From NCBI RefSeq assembly GCF_026343185.1, contig NZ_JAPEMA010000001.1:806001-870000 (forward strand): 64,000 nt of DNA. Direction: 5' to 3'. Each line of letters starts with the position of its first letter. Positions within the stretch are counted from its first letter, which is position 1. Below are positions 34,368 through 43,366 of this stretch, in pieces. The notes under the pieces are model-generated. The model saw only the letters and a list, made by a program, of their open reading frames with translations, did not search any database and was not told where the DNA came from. Source of the stretch: Streptomyces sp. NBC_00091. GTDB lineage: Bacteria; Actinomycetota; Actinomycetes; Streptomycetales; Streptomycetaceae. Made by a program: the position numbers and the translations under genes.

Positions 34368-35530
34368 GCGCTCTCCTCGACCGTCTCGATGCCTGCCTCG
34401 CCCATCGTCCCCGCAAGCAGGGACTGGGCGGCGTCCAGCCCGAAGGTGTGCTCGGGGTTCCAGTGCAGGACCACCTCGGCGCCCGGGACGAGGCGGGCGT
34501 CGCGCTCGATGTTCTGGACGTACACCTCCAGCTCGGGGCAGACCCGGCTGTCGATGACGAACTGGGTGGAGACGCCGATGAAGGAGGAGTCGGCGATCGT
34601 GCCGGTGACCGTGTTGCGGCCGGCCGCGATGGTGTGCGCGTCGGCCGCCGGGACCAGGGAGATCTTCTCGGGGCGCACGCCGACCAGGAGCTTTCCGCCC
34701 GCGCGGGGCGTGGTCGAACATCGCGCGATGGGCAGGCGGAGCGTGGTTCCGGAAGCCGAGACGATCACGTCGGACCCGGTGGACTCCACGGAGGCCTCGA
34801 TGAGGTTCGAGGTGCCGAGGAAGTTGGCGACGAAGGTGGTGCGCGGGTTCTCGTAGAGCTCGGCGGGGGCGCCCAGCTGCTCGACGCGTCCGCCGTTCAT
34901 CACCGCGACCGTGTCGGCCATCGTCATGGCCTCCTCCTGGTCGTGCGTGACGTGCACGAAGGTGATGCCGACCTCGGTCTGGATGCGCTTGAGCTCCAGC
35001 TGCATCTGGCGGCGCAGCTTGAGGTCGAGGGCGCCGAGGGGCTCGTCGAGGAGCAGCACCTGGGGATGGTTGATGAGGGCGCGGGCGACGGCCACGCGCT
35101 GCTGCTGGCCGCCGGAGAGCTGGTGGGGCTTGCGCTGGGCGAACTGGCCGAGCTGGACCAGCTCCAGCATGTCGTCGACCTGCTTCTTGACGGACTTGAT
35201 GCCGCGGCGGCGCAGTCCGAAGGCGATGTTCTCGTAGATGTTCAGGTGCGGGAACAGCGCGTAGCTCTGGAAGACGGTGTTGACCGGGCGCTTGTACGGG
35301 GGCAGGTGGGTGACCTCGCGGTCACCGAGGCTGACCGTGCCGGTGGAGGGCTCCTCCAGGCCGGCGATCATGCGCAGGGTGGTGGTCTTCCCGCAGCCCG
35401 AGGCGCCGAGCAGGGCGAAGAAGGAGCCCTGGGGGATGGTGAGGTCCAGCGGGTGCACCGCGGTGAAGGAGCCGTAGTGCTTGCTGATCCCGGCGAGGCG
35501 GACGTCGCCGCTCGCGGTCTTGTCGGTCAT
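34364..35530 (-). CDS. potA: Polyamine ABC transporter ATP-binding protein PotA
   Basis: 388 residues. Walker [10 protein letters not shown] (about 42-50), Q-loop [10 protein letters not shown], signature [15 protein letters not shown], Walker [13 protein letters not shown] and H-loop VTHDQEEAM are intact. A C-terminal TOBE domain (about 280-375, [10 protein letters not shown] onward) is present as in PotA. It energises polyamine import through PotB/PotC. It lies 73 bp after potD and overlaps potB. Confidence 0.95.
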   Translation of the reverse strand: MTDKTASGDVRLAGISKHYGSFTAVHPLDLTIPQGSFFALLGASGCGKTTTLRMIAGLEEPSTGTVSLGDREVTHLPPYKRPVNTVFQSYALFPHLNIYENIAFGLRRRGIKSVKKQVDDMLELVQLGQFAQRKPHQLSGGQQQRVAVARALINHPQVLLLDEPLGALDLKLRRQMQLELKRIQTEVGITFVHVTHDQEEAMTMADTVAVMNGGRVEQLGAPAELYENPRTTFVANFLGTSNLIEASVESTGSDVIVSASGTTLRLPIARCSTTPRAGGKLLVGVRPEKISLVPAADAHTIAAGRNTVTGTIADSSFIGVSTQFVIDSRVCPELEVYVQNIERDARLVPGAEVVLHWNPEHTFGLDAAQSLLAGTMGEAGIETVEESA

Positions 35531-35603
35531 GGGCCTGGGCCTTCGGTGGTGGTGTCGTGGGAAGGGGACGGGGCGCGGTGGGGGTGCCGGTACGGGGGTC
35601 CGG

Positions 35604-36851
35604 TCAGGCGCCGATGAGCTTGGCGAACTTCTCCTCGTACGCCGTCTCTTCCTCGCTGCTGAGGGAGCGGAAGGCGCGGGCCTTGGCGGCCATCTCCTTG
35701 TCCGGGACGATCAGCGGGTTGTCCGCGAGCGCCGGGTCGATCTTGGCGAGCTCTTCCTTGACGCCTTCGACCGGGCAGACGTAGCTGATGAACGCGGCCA
35801 GCTGCGCGGCCACCTCGGGCTCGTAGTAGTAGTCGATGAGCTTCTCGGCGTTGGCCTTGTGCCGGGCCTTGACGGGGACCAGCAGGTTGTCGCTGGAGGT
35901 GATGTATCCGGCCGCCGGGATCGCGTACTTGATGTCGGGGTTGCCGGCCTGGAGCTGGATGACGTCGCCCGCCCAGGCGATGCAGGCCGCCAGGTCCCCC
36001 TTGTCGAGGTCGGCGGTGTAGTCGTTGCCGGTGAAGCGGCGGATCTGCTTGGTGTCCACGCCCTTCTGGAGGCGGCCGATGGCCGCGTCGAAGTCCGCGG
36101 TGGTGAAGTTCGCCGGGTCCTTGCCCTGGTCGAGCAGGGTCATGCCGACGCTGTCGCGCATCTCGGTGAGGAAGCCGACGCGGCCCTTGAGGGAGGGGTC
36201 GTCGAGGAGCTGGGTGACGGAGTCGACCTTCTTGCCGCCGGTGGCCTTGGAGTTGTAGGCGATGACGGTGTCGATGCCGGTCCAGGGGTAGCTGTGGGCG
36301 CGGCCCGGGTCCCAGTCGGGGTTGCGGAACTGCGGGATCAGGTTGGCGTAGGCGTGCGGGAGGTGGGACGCGTCGAGCTTCTGCGCCCAGCCGAGGCGGA
36401 TGATGCGGCCGGCCAGCCAGTCGGTGACGACGATCAGGTCGCGGCCGGTGTCCTGGCCGGCCGCGAGCTGCGGGCGGATCTTGCCGAAGAACTCGACGTT
36501 GTCGTTGATGTCCTCGGTGTACTTGACCTGGATCCCGGTGCGCTTGGTGAACTCCTCCAGCGTGGGACGGGTCTTCTCGTCGTCGCTGGTGTCCATGTAC
36601 TCGGTCCAGTTGGAGAAGATGATCTCCTTCTCCTTGTCCGAGTGGTCGTCGGACGCCACCGCGCCGCCCTCGCGCTTGGCGGGCGGGATGCCGCAGGCGG
36701 TGAGGGCGGAGAGGCCGCCGAGGGTGAGCGCCCCGACTCCGGAGGCGCGCAGCAGCGAGCGGCGGGTGAGGGCGCCGCGCCCGCTGGTGAGGCTGCGCCG
36801 CATCGCGGCCAGTTGCGCCTCCGAGAGGCGGTCGGGCTCGAACTGCTCCAT
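35604..36851 (-). CDS. potD: Polyamine-binding lipoprotein PotD
   Basis: 415 residues. The N-terminus has a twin-arginine signal (TRRSLLRASG near residues 29-38) ending in a lipobox (LTAC), so it is probably exported folded by Tat and lipid-anchored. The mature part is a PotD/PotF solute-binding fold: IIFSNWTEYMDTS, RDLIVVTDWLAGRIIRLGW, IDTVIAYNSKATGG and RRFTGNDYTADLDKGD. It captures spermidine or putrescine for PotABC. It follows the aldehyde dehydrogenase gene by 48 bp in the same operon. Confidence 0.94.
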   Translation of the reverse strand: MEQFEPDRLSEAQLAAMRRSLTSGRGALTRRSLLRASGVGALTLGGLSALTACGIPPAKREGGAVASDDHSDKEKEIIFSNWTEYMDTSDDEKTRPTLEEFTKRTGIQVKYTEDINDNVEFFGKIRPQLAAGQDTGRDLIVVTDWLAGRIIRLGWAQKLDASHLPHAYANLIPQFRNPDWDPGRAHSYPWTGIDTVIAYNSKATGGKKVDSVTQLLDDPSLKGRVGFLTEMRDSVGMTLLDQGKDPANFTTADFDAAIGRLQKGVDTKQIRRFTGNDYTADLDKGDLAACIAWAGDVIQLQAGNPDIKYAIPAAGYITSSDNLLVPVKARHKANAEKLIDYYYEPEVAAQLAAFISYVCPVEGVKEELAKIDPALADNPLIVPDKEMAAKARAFRSLSSEEETAYEEKFAKLIGA

Positions 36852-36899
36852 GCGCGTTGCCCTTTCGGGATGGATGGCCGCTGGTCAGGCGGCCGGCTG

Positions 36900-38414
36900 C
36901 TATCGGTCCCCGAAGATCGTGCGGTGCCAGTCCTTCGCGGCCACCGCAGTATTGTCGAACATCACATGCTTGACCTGCATGTACTCCTCGAACGAGTACG
37001 TGCTCATGTCCTTTCCGAAGCCGCTCGCCTTGTAGCCGCCGTGCGGCATCTCGCTGATGATCGGGATGTGGTCGTTGACCCAGACGCAGCCCGCCTTGAG
37101 CTCCCGGGTGGCGCGGTTGGCCCGGTAGAGGTCCCGGCTCCAGGCGGAGGCGGCGAGGCCGTACGGGGTGTCGTTGGCCAGCGCCAGGCCCTCGTCGTCG
37201 GTGTCGAAGGGCAGGACGACCAGGACCGGGCCGAAGATCTCGGACTGGACGACCTCGCTGTCCTGCGCGGCGCCGGAGATGAGGGTCGGCCGGTAGTACG
37301 CGCCTTCGGCGAGTTCGCCCCCCGGGATCCGCCCGCCGGTGACGACGGTGGCGTACGAGCGGGCGCGCTCGACGAACGCGGCGACCCGGTCGCGCTGGGC
37401 GTGCGAGACGAGCGGGCCGAGGTCGGTGGTGGGCGCGAAGGGGTCGCCGACGCGGACGGTCTCCATCAGCTCGGCGACGCGGGCCACGAAGGCGTCGTGG
37501 AGGGGGCGCTGGACGTAGGCGCGGGTGGCGGCCGTGCAGTCCTGGCCGGTGTTGATGAGGGAGGCGGCGACGGCGCCGTGGGCGGCGGCCTCCAGGTCGG
37601 CGTCGTCGAAGACCAGGAAGGGCGCCTTGCCGCCGAGCTCCAGGTGGAGCCGCTTGACGGTGGCCGTCGCGATCTCGGCGACCCGCTTGCCGACGGCGGT
37701 GGAGCCGGTGAAGGAGGTCATGACCACGTCGGGGTGGCCGACCAGGTGCTCGCCGGCGTCCCGCCCGGCGCCCGTGACGATGTTGACGACGCCGTCGGGG
37801 ATGCCCGCCTCCTTGGCCGCCTGGGCGAACATCAGGGAGGTCAGGGGGGTGAGTTCGGCGGGCTTGAGGACGATCGTGTTGCCCGCGGCGATGGCCGGGA
37901 GGATCTTCCAGGCGGCCATTTGGAGGGGGTAGTTCCAGGGGGCGATGGAGCCGACGACCCCGATGGCCTCGCGGCGTACGTAGGAGGTGTGGTCGCCGGA
38001 GTACTCGGCGGCCGCCTGGCCCTGGAGGTGGCGGGCCGCGCCCGCGAAGAAGGCGGTGTTGTCGATGGTCCCCGGTACGTCGAACTCCGTGGACAGCTTG
38101 AGGGGCTTGCCGCACTGGAGGGACTCGGCGTACGCGAAGTCCTCCGCCTGTTCGGCCAGTACGGCGGCCAGCCGGTGCAGGGCGTCCGAGCGCTCCCCGG
38201 GGGTGGCGGCCGACCAGGCCGGGAAGGCCCGCTTGGCGGCGGCGACGGCCTCGTCCACGTCGGCCGGGCCGGCCAGTTCGTAGGTGAGCACCTCCTGGCC
38301 GGTGGCGGGATCGATGACGGTGTGCGACCGCCCGGAGGTACCGGACCGGAGCCGGCCGTCGATGTACTGCGCGCCGTCTGCGAAGCGGTCCTTGACCTGG
38401 AAGCGGTTACCCAT
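36900..38414 (-). CDS. Gamma-aminobutyraldehyde-type dehydrogenase
   Basis: 504 residues with ALDH landmarks VVGSIAPWNYPLQMAAWK, KPAELTPLTS, SFTGSTAVGKRV, LELGGKAPFLV, the nucleophile Cys in NTGQDCTAATRAYV and EIFGPVLVVLPF. NTGQDCTAATR is the form usual for 4-aminobutyraldehyde/betaine-aldehyde dehydrogenases (PatD/Prr). It would oxidise the aminoaldehyde produced from polyamines. It leads the operon with potDABC and the FAD oxidoreductase, so substrate import, amine oxidation and aldehyde oxidation are encoded together. ATG 38414 is chosen; MRAM at 38423 is an alternative. Confidence 0.92.
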   Translation of the reverse strand: MGNRFQVKDRFADGAQYIDGRLRSGTSGRSHTVIDPATGQEVLTYELAGPADVDEAVAAAKRAFPAWSAATPGERSDALHRLAAVLAEQAEDFAYAESLQCGKPLKLSTEFDVPGTIDNTAFFAGAARHLQGQAAAEYSGDHTSYVRREAIGVVGSIAPWNYPLQMAAWKILPAIAAGNTIVLKPAELTPLTSLMFAQAAKEAGIPDGVVNIVTGAGRDAGEHLVGHPDVVMTSFTGSTAVGKRVAEIATATVKRLHLELGGKAPFLVFDDADLEAAAHGAVAASLINTGQDCTAATRAYVQRPLHDAFVARVAELMETVRVGDPFAPTTDLGPLVSHAQRDRVAAFVERARSYATVVTGGRIPGGELAEGAYYRPTLISGAAQDSEVVQSEIFGPVLVVLPFDTDDEGLALANDTPYGLAASAWSRDLYRANRATRELKAGCVWVNDHIPIISEMPHGGYKASGFGKDMSTYSFEEYMQVKHVMFDNTAVAAKDWHRTIFGDR

Positions 38415-38594
38415 CGCTCTCACGCTCTCCGTAGCTACAGCTCGAATTGAGTGCCGATCCTGGCAGAGGCGTTCTCCTCCGCCAAGTGATTCCGTTGTTG
38501 CCTTTTGATTACGCGACGGAATCGGTCGACCATATGTCGAGGCATCCCCGAAATCCCGTACGAAGTGTCAGTGGTGACTGCCAGACTCGCGTGC

Positions 38595-39149
38595 ATGGAG
38601 ATGATCGACAAGTTGATCGGGCAGGTCAGCCGTGGTGAGCGGGTGAAGTACCTGCCCTTCTGGGGGCACCGCCCGCAGCCCGACGGAAGGCTCGGACCGA
38701 GCTGTCTGAGCCAGTGGTGGCCGTCCCCCTTCACTGTGGGTGACGTCCGGTACGCCACGGCCGAGCACTGGATGATGGCCGGTAAGGCGCGCCTGTTCGG
38801 GGACGCGGAGGCCGAGCGCGCCGCGCTGGAGGCGCGCGGTCCGGCGCAGGCGAAGACGGCGGGGCGGCTGGTGCGCGGCTTCGACGAGACGCTCTGGCAG
38901 CGGGAGCGGTTCGCGCTGGTCGTGGAGGGCAGCGTGCACAAGTTCGGCTCCGATCCGGCGCTGCGCGCGTACCTGCTGGGCACGGGGTCGCGGGTGCTGG
39001 TGGAGGCGAGCCCGGTGGACCGGATCTGGGGCATCGGGCTGGCGCCCGACGACGAGCGCGCCCTCCAGCCGGCCCGCTGGCGTGGCCTGAACCTGCTGGG
39101 CTTCGCCCTGATGGAGGCCCGGGAGCGGCTGCGCTCGGATGCGGCGTGA
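38595..39149 (+). CDS. NADAR-family protein (DUF1768, ADP-ribose-linked N-glycosidase fold)
   Basis: 184 residues. LSQWWPSPFTVGDVRYATAEHWMMAGKARLFGD and WRGLNLLGFALMEARERLR are the NADAR/YbiA hallmarks. Family members cleave N-glycosidic bonds, including in riboflavin-pathway intermediates and, in some cases, removal of ADP-ribose from guanine in nucleic acid. The role here is unknown. ATG 38595 gives the usual N-terminus (MEMIDKLIGQV); there is no strong Shine-Dalgarno, and GTG 38574 or ATG 38601 are possible. Its stop overlaps the next gene by 4 bp (GTGA at 39146), so it is coupled to a Nudix hydrolase. Confidence 0.88.
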   Translation: MEMIDKLIGQVSRGERVKYLPFWGHRPQPDGRLGPSCLSQWWPSPFTVGDVRYATAEHWMMAGKARLFGDAEAERAALEARGPAQAKTAGRLVRGFDETLWQRERFALVVEGSVHKFGSDPALRAYLLGTGSRVLVEASPVDRIWGIGLAPDDERALQPARWRGLNLLGFALMEARERLRSDAA

Positions 39150-39559
39150 CGGGCCGGCTCCGGGTGGCGGCCGTCATCGTGCGCGACGGCCGCGTCCTGA
39201 TGGTGCGCGAGCGGCACCGGAGCGCGTCCGGGCTCCATGACGGGGCCGAGTACTGGACGCTGCCGGGCGGCGGGGTGGAGCCCGGGGAGGACCTCGAGGC
39301 GGCCGTCCGGCGGGAGGTGGCCGAGGAGACGGGGCTGCGCGCCCTGGAGGTGCGGTACGCGTACGAGGCGCCCTACCCCTCCGGGTGGACCTCCTGCTTC
39401 CGGGTGGAGGTCGCGCCCGGGGAGCCGGTGCTGGGGGTCGACGGGGACCTGGAGTGCGCGTGCCCCCGGATGGTGGGGCTGACCTGGGTGCCCGTCCCCC
39501 GCGCCAGCCCGGACGGGCCGTACATGGTCCCCACCTTGCTCTCGGCCGCCCCGCACTGA
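39146..39559 (+). CDS. Nudix hydrolase
   Basis: 137 residues. The Nudix box GGGVEPGEDLEAAVRREVAEETGL at about residues 50-73 contains all required residues of the GX5EX7REUXEEXGU consensus, coordinating Mg2+ for cleavage of nucleoside diphosphate-X bonds. YWTLPGG precedes it. The substrate is unknown; because its GTG overlaps the stop of the NADAR gene, an ADP-ribose- or NAD-related compound is a reasonable guess (inference). Confidence 0.9.
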   Translation: MTGRLRVAAVIVRDGRVLMVRERHRSASGLHDGAEYWTLPGGGVEPGEDLEAAVRREVAEETGLRALEVRYAYEAPYPSGWTSCFRVEVAPGEPVLGVDGDLECACPRMVGLTWVPVPRASPDGPYMVPTLLSAAPH

Positions 39560-39617
39560 CCGGGCAGGGTGAGCCGCGGCGCGGCTGCCCGGGCCGGGCT
39601 GCCCGGGCGGGGGCGGG

Positions 39618-40319
39618 TCAGACCCGTTCGCGGGGCGTGGTGTCGACCTGGGACACCGAGGAGGGGCCCTCGTGGCCGCCGTCGTCGGAGTCCTCGAAGT
39701 CGGGGCCGACGAAGACGAGCAGTGTCATGCCGATGCCCAGCAGGATGCCGACCCCGCCGAGGATGATCCCGGCCAGGGCCACGCCGCCGTTGGTGGCTTC
39801 GCCCCGGGTGGCCTTGCCCCGGCCGAGCGCCCCGAAGACGACCGCCGCGATGCCGAGGGCGATCGGCCCGACCATGGTGGCGCAGATCATCACGGAGAGG
39901 ATGCCGAGCACGAGGGCGGTGACCCCGAAGCCGTTGCTCGCGGGCGGCGAGGCGTAGAGCGGGTACCCGGGGTATCCCGGCTGGCCCGGATATCCGGGAT
40001 ACCCCGGGTAGCCGGGCGGGGGCGCCGGCGGGCCGGGGTAGGCGTACGCGCCGGGAGCCGGCTGCGCCGGGTACCCGTACGCGGGACCGGGCGCCGGGGC
40101 CTGCGGGTACGGAGCGGCGGCGGGCGGGGCCGCCTGCGGCGGAGGGTACGGGGAGGCGGCGGGCGGGGGCTGCACCCCCGGCATCCCCACGACCGTCGGC
40201 TGCTCGTGCACCGGGGGCACCGGCGGGGCCGGCTGCGCGCCCCGCGGTCCGCCCGCGTCGGCCGCCGGCCGCTCGGGCGGCGCCCACGGGTCCCTCGGTT
40301 CAGGGCTGTGGTCGGTCAT
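39618..40319 (-). CDS. DUF4190 membrane protein with Pro/Tyr/Gly-rich N-terminus
   Basis: 233 residues. The first 125 are low complexity (Pro, Ala, Gly, Tyr with repeated GYPG and PGYPG units). Two membrane segments follow (about 130-158 and 178-203), with NGFGVTALVLGILSV and GEATNGGVALAGIILGGVGI typical of DUF4190. The tail is acidic (EDSDDGGHEG). Such proteins are common in actinobacteria and of unknown function. It is convergent with the Nudix gene and divergent from the deaminase. Confidence 0.85.
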   Translation of the reverse strand: MTDHSPEPRDPWAPPERPAADAGGPRGAQPAPPVPPVHEQPTVVGMPGVQPPPAASPYPPPQAAPPAAAPYPQAPAPGPAYGYPAQPAPGAYAYPGPPAPPPGYPGYPGYPGQPGYPGYPLYASPPASNGFGVTALVLGILSVMICATMVGPIALGIAAVVFGALGRGKATRGEATNGGVALAGIILGGVGILLGIGMTLLVFVGPDFEDSDDGGHEGPSSVSQVDTTPRERV

Positions 40320-40426
40320 ACGGCGCCCCCCTCTCGTACAGCCATGCTAAGCGCTGCCACCGACATCCCCGGGCCTGCCTACGATGAAGCCGACCTGCCC
40401 GCACCCGAGTCCTCCCGGAGGCCCCC

Positions 40427-41452
40427 ATGACCGACCTGCACCCCTTCATCGCGGGGCTGCCCAAGGCCGAACTCCACGTCCACCACGTCGGCTCGGCGTC
40501 GCCCCGCATCGTGGCCGAACTCTCCGCCCGCCACCCCGACTCGAAGGTGCCCACCGATCCCGAGGCGCTGGCCGACTACTTCACCTTCACCGACTTCGCC
40601 CACTTCGTCGAGGTCTACCTGTCGGTCGTCGACCTGGTCCGCACCCCCGACGACGTCCGCACGCTCACCTTCGAAGTGGCCCGCGACATGGCCCGGCAGA
40701 ACATCCGCTACGCCGAACTGACCATCACCCCCTACTCCTCCACCCGCCGCGGCATCGAGGAGAAGGCCTTCATGGAGGCCATCGAGGACGCCCGCAAGGC
40801 GGCCGAGGCCGAGCTCGGCATCATCCTGCGCTGGTGCTTCGACATCCCCGGCGAGGCCGGCCTGGAGGCCGCCGCCGAGACCGCCCGCCTCGCGATCGAC
40901 CTGCGCCCCGAGGGGCTGGTCTCCTTCGGCCTGGGCGGCCCCGAGATCGGCGTGCCGCGCCCGCAGTTCAAGCCGTACTTCGACGCGGCCCGCGCCGCCG
41001 GCCTGCACAGCGTCCCGCACGCCGGCGAGACCACCGGCCCGGAGACCGTCTGGGACGCCCTGCGCGAGCTGGGCGCCGAACGCATCGGCCACGGCACCAG
41101 CTCCACCCGGGACCCGGAACTGCTGAAGTACCTCGCCGAGCACCGGATCGCGCTGGAGGTCTGCCCGACCTCGAACATCGCCACCCGCGCGGTGACCGAC
41201 CTCGACCGGCACCCGGTCAAGGAGATGGTCGCGGCGGGCGTGCTCGTCACCATCAACAGCGACGACCCGCCGATGTTCGGCACCGACCTCAACAACGAGT
41301 ACGCGGTCGCCGCCCGGCTCCTCGGCCTCGACGAGCGCGGGCTCGCGCAGCTGGCGAAGAACGCCGTCGAGGCCTCCTTCCTGGACCCCGCCGGCAAGGC
41401 CAGGATCATCGCGGAGATCGACGCGTACACCGCCGACTGGCTCGCTCGCTGA
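40427..41452 (+). CDS. Adenosine-deaminase-family amidohydrolase (possibly aminodeoxyfutalosine deaminase)
   Basis: 341 residues. Zinc and catalytic motifs of the adenosine deaminase superfamily are visible: HVHHVG near residues 17-22, PHAGET near 198, GHGTS near 224 and NSDDPPMFG near 277-285. The first motif reads LHVHHVGSASP rather than the LHxHLDG of true adenosine deaminases. Streptomyces has several Add paralogues, and one acts in the futalosine menaquinone pathway on 6-aminodeoxyfutalosine; the variant motif makes that a plausible role here, but I cannot decide from sequence. It stands alone, divergent from the DUF4190 gene. Confidence 0.88.
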   Translation: MTDLHPFIAGLPKAELHVHHVGSASPRIVAELSARHPDSKVPTDPEALADYFTFTDFAHFVEVYLSVVDLVRTPDDVRTLTFEVARDMARQNIRYAELTITPYSSTRRGIEEKAFMEAIEDARKAAEAELGIILRWCFDIPGEAGLEAAAETARLAIDLRPEGLVSFGLGGPEIGVPRPQFKPYFDAARAAGLHSVPHAGETTGPETVWDALRELGAERIGHGTSSTRDPELLKYLAEHRIALEVCPTSNIATRAVTDLDRHPVKEMVAAGVLVTINSDDPPMFGTDLNNEYAVAARLLGLDERGLAQLAKNAVEASFLDPAGKARIIAEIDAYTADWLAR

Positions 41453-41489
41453 CTCCCCTTGATCCGCTCGGCCCCCGAGAATGGGGAGC

Positions 41490-42179
41490 ATGAGCACCCT
41501 GACTGCCGTCGGACACCGCGGCGATCCCTACCGAGTCCGTGAGAACACCCTCGCCTCCGTCCGCTCCGCCTTCGCGCGCGGAGCTGACGCGGTGGAGATC
41601 GACGTACGGCTGACCCGCGACGGCGTGCCGGTCCTGCTCCACGACGAGACGCTCCAGCGGCTGTGGGGGCACGACGTACGCCTCGACGCCGTCACCGCCC
41701 CGCAGTTGAAGGAGCTCGCGGAGGGCGGGATCCCGACCCTGCGCGAGGCGCTGATGGCGGCCGGGGCCGGCCGGCTGATGATCGATCTGCCGGGTGCCAC
41801 GCCCGAGGCGGTGCGGACCGTCGTGGACCTGGTCCGCGAGTGCGGGGCGCGCGACCGTACGTACTACTGCGCCGGGCCGAACACCATGCTGGCGGTCCGT
41901 GCCGCCGATCCGGGCGCGGAGATCGCGCTGACCTGGACCACCCTGTCGCCGCCGCGCCGGGTGCTGATCGACGCCGTGGCCCCGCGCTGGCTCAACTACC
42001 GCTTCGGGCTGGTCAGCCGGGAGCTGACGGACGCCCTGCACCGCGACGGCCTGCTGGTGTCGGCCTGGACGGCGGACACCAAGCGGTCGATGCGCGCCCT
42101 GCTGCGGGCCGGGGCGGACTCCGTCACCACGAACAGGGTGGACGCGCTGGCCGCCGTACGGGCCGAGCTCGGCCGGTGA
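41490..42179 (+). CDS. Glycerophosphodiester phosphodiesterase family protein
   Basis: 229 residues with the GDPD TIM-barrel signatures GHRGDPYRVRENT (about 7-19), VEIDVRLTRDGVPVLLHD (about 35-52) and the late SAWTADTKRSMRALLRAGADSVTTNRVD. These carry the catalytic His pair and the Ca2+/Mg2+ ligands. The enzyme hydrolyses glycerophosphodiesters to an alcohol and glycerol-3-phosphate. No signal peptide, so cytoplasmic. The start could also be ATG 41481. Its stop overlaps the histidine kinase start by 4 bp (GTGA at 42176). Confidence 0.9.
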   Translation: MSTLTAVGHRGDPYRVRENTLASVRSAFARGADAVEIDVRLTRDGVPVLLHDETLQRLWGHDVRLDAVTAPQLKELAEGGIPTLREALMAAGAGRLMIDLPGATPEAVRTVVDLVRECGARDRTYYCAGPNTMLAVRAADPGAEIALTWTTLSPPRRVLIDAVAPRWLNYRFGLVSRELTDALHRDGLLVSAWTADTKRSMRALLRAGADSVTTNRVDALAAVRAELGR

Positions 42180-43366
42180 TACGCCGGCTGGGCGAGCGGG
42201 TCCGCGCGCGCGTCCGGCGGGCGGATCCGCGCTGGCAGGACCTGGGGCTGACGCTGCTGGTGCAGGTGGCGACGACGATCCCGTTCGTCGTGCCCCGCGA
42301 CCCGCTGGACTCGCCGGCCACCTGGACCGCGTACCTGCTGACGACGCTCGGCAACGTACCGCTGGTGTGGCGCAGGCGGGCCCCGGTGGCGGCCGTGTGC
42401 GGGATGATCGCGGCGGGCGGGCTCTACCAGCTGGGGCTGGACGGTCCCGGGCAGCCGCTGCCGTACGCCGCGCTGATCGGCGTCTACACGATCGCGCTGC
42501 TGAGCCCGGCGCGGGTGCGGCTGGTCATGGGCCTGATCCTGACCGCGGTGATCGCCGCGTCCGTGGCGCTCAACACCAGCACGGCCAGGGAGCTGCTGTT
42601 CTCGCTGTTCGTGTTCGCGGCGGCGTTCGCGCTGGGGCGGCTCCAGGCCACCCGGCAGGCGTACACCGCCGCCGTCGAGGACCGGGCCGCGCAGCTGGAG
42701 CGGGCGAACCGGATCGAGGCCGAGCAGGCGGCCGCGCGGGAACGGGCCCGCATCGCCCGGGAGATGCACGACATCCTCTCGCACGCGGTCAGCATCATGA
42801 TCGTGCAGGCGGAGGCGGGTCCGGTGGCGGTACGCAGGGCCCCCGCCCGGGCGGAGGCGGCCTTCGAGGCGATCGCCGAGACGGGGCGGGACGCGATGGC
42901 GCAGCTGCGGACGATGCTGGGGGTGCTGCGGACTCCTGCGGACGAGGCGGCCCCGCGCGCACCGCAGCCGGGGATCGCGGGACTGCCCGCGCTGCTGGAC
43001 CGGGTGCGGGCGAGCGGGCCGGAGGTCTCGTACGAGCGGACGGGCGAGGTGCGCGAGCTGCCGGCCGCGCTGGAGGCCACGGTGCACCGGGTGGTGCAGG
43101 AGGCGCTGACCAATGTGGTCAAGCACGCCGGCGCCTCGGCGGTGGAGGTACGCCTGGAGTACGGAGCCCGAACCCTCACGGTGACGGTCGCGGACGACGG
43201 CCGGGGGGCCTGCGGCCGGTCCTCGGGCGGTGGGCACGGGCTGATCGGGATCCACGAGCGGGCGGCGGCGCACGGCGGTACGGCGTGGACCGGTCCGGGG
43301 CCGGACGGCGCCGGGCACGTGGTGCGGGTGGTGCTTGTAATCTCGCCGCTGGAGGTGGGGAATTGA
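42176..43366 (+). CDS. Two-component sensor histidine kinase (DesK/NarL-type, HisKA_3)
   Basis: 396 residues. Four or five membrane segments occupy about residues 20-155, then a coiled-coil (AAQLERANRIEAEQAAARERARI) leads to the HisKA_3 H-box REMHDILSHAVSIMIVQAEAG (phospho-His near residue 198). The HATPase_c domain has N-box HRVVQEALTNVVKHAGA and G-box GHGLIGIHERA. The extracellular part is minimal, so it likely senses within or at the membrane. GTG start overlaps the GDPD stop; its own stop overlaps the response regulator. Confidence 0.93.
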   Translation: MIRRLGERVRARVRRADPRWQDLGLTLLVQVATTIPFVVPRDPLDSPATWTAYLLTTLGNVPLVWRRRAPVAAVCGMIAAGGLYQLGLDGPGQPLPYAALIGVYTIALLSPARVRLVMGLILTAVIAASVALNTSTARELLFSLFVFAAAFALGRLQATRQAYTAAVEDRAAQLERANRIEAEQAAARERARIAREMHDILSHAVSIMIVQAEAGPVAVRRAPARAEAAFEAIAETGRDAMAQLRTMLGVLRTPADEAAPRAPQPGIAGLPALLDRVRASGPEVSYERTGEVRELPAALEATVHRVVQEALTNVVKHAGASAVEVRLEYGARTLTVTVADDGRGACGRSSGGGHGLIGIHERAAAHGGTAWTGPGPDGAGHVVRVVLVISPLEVGN

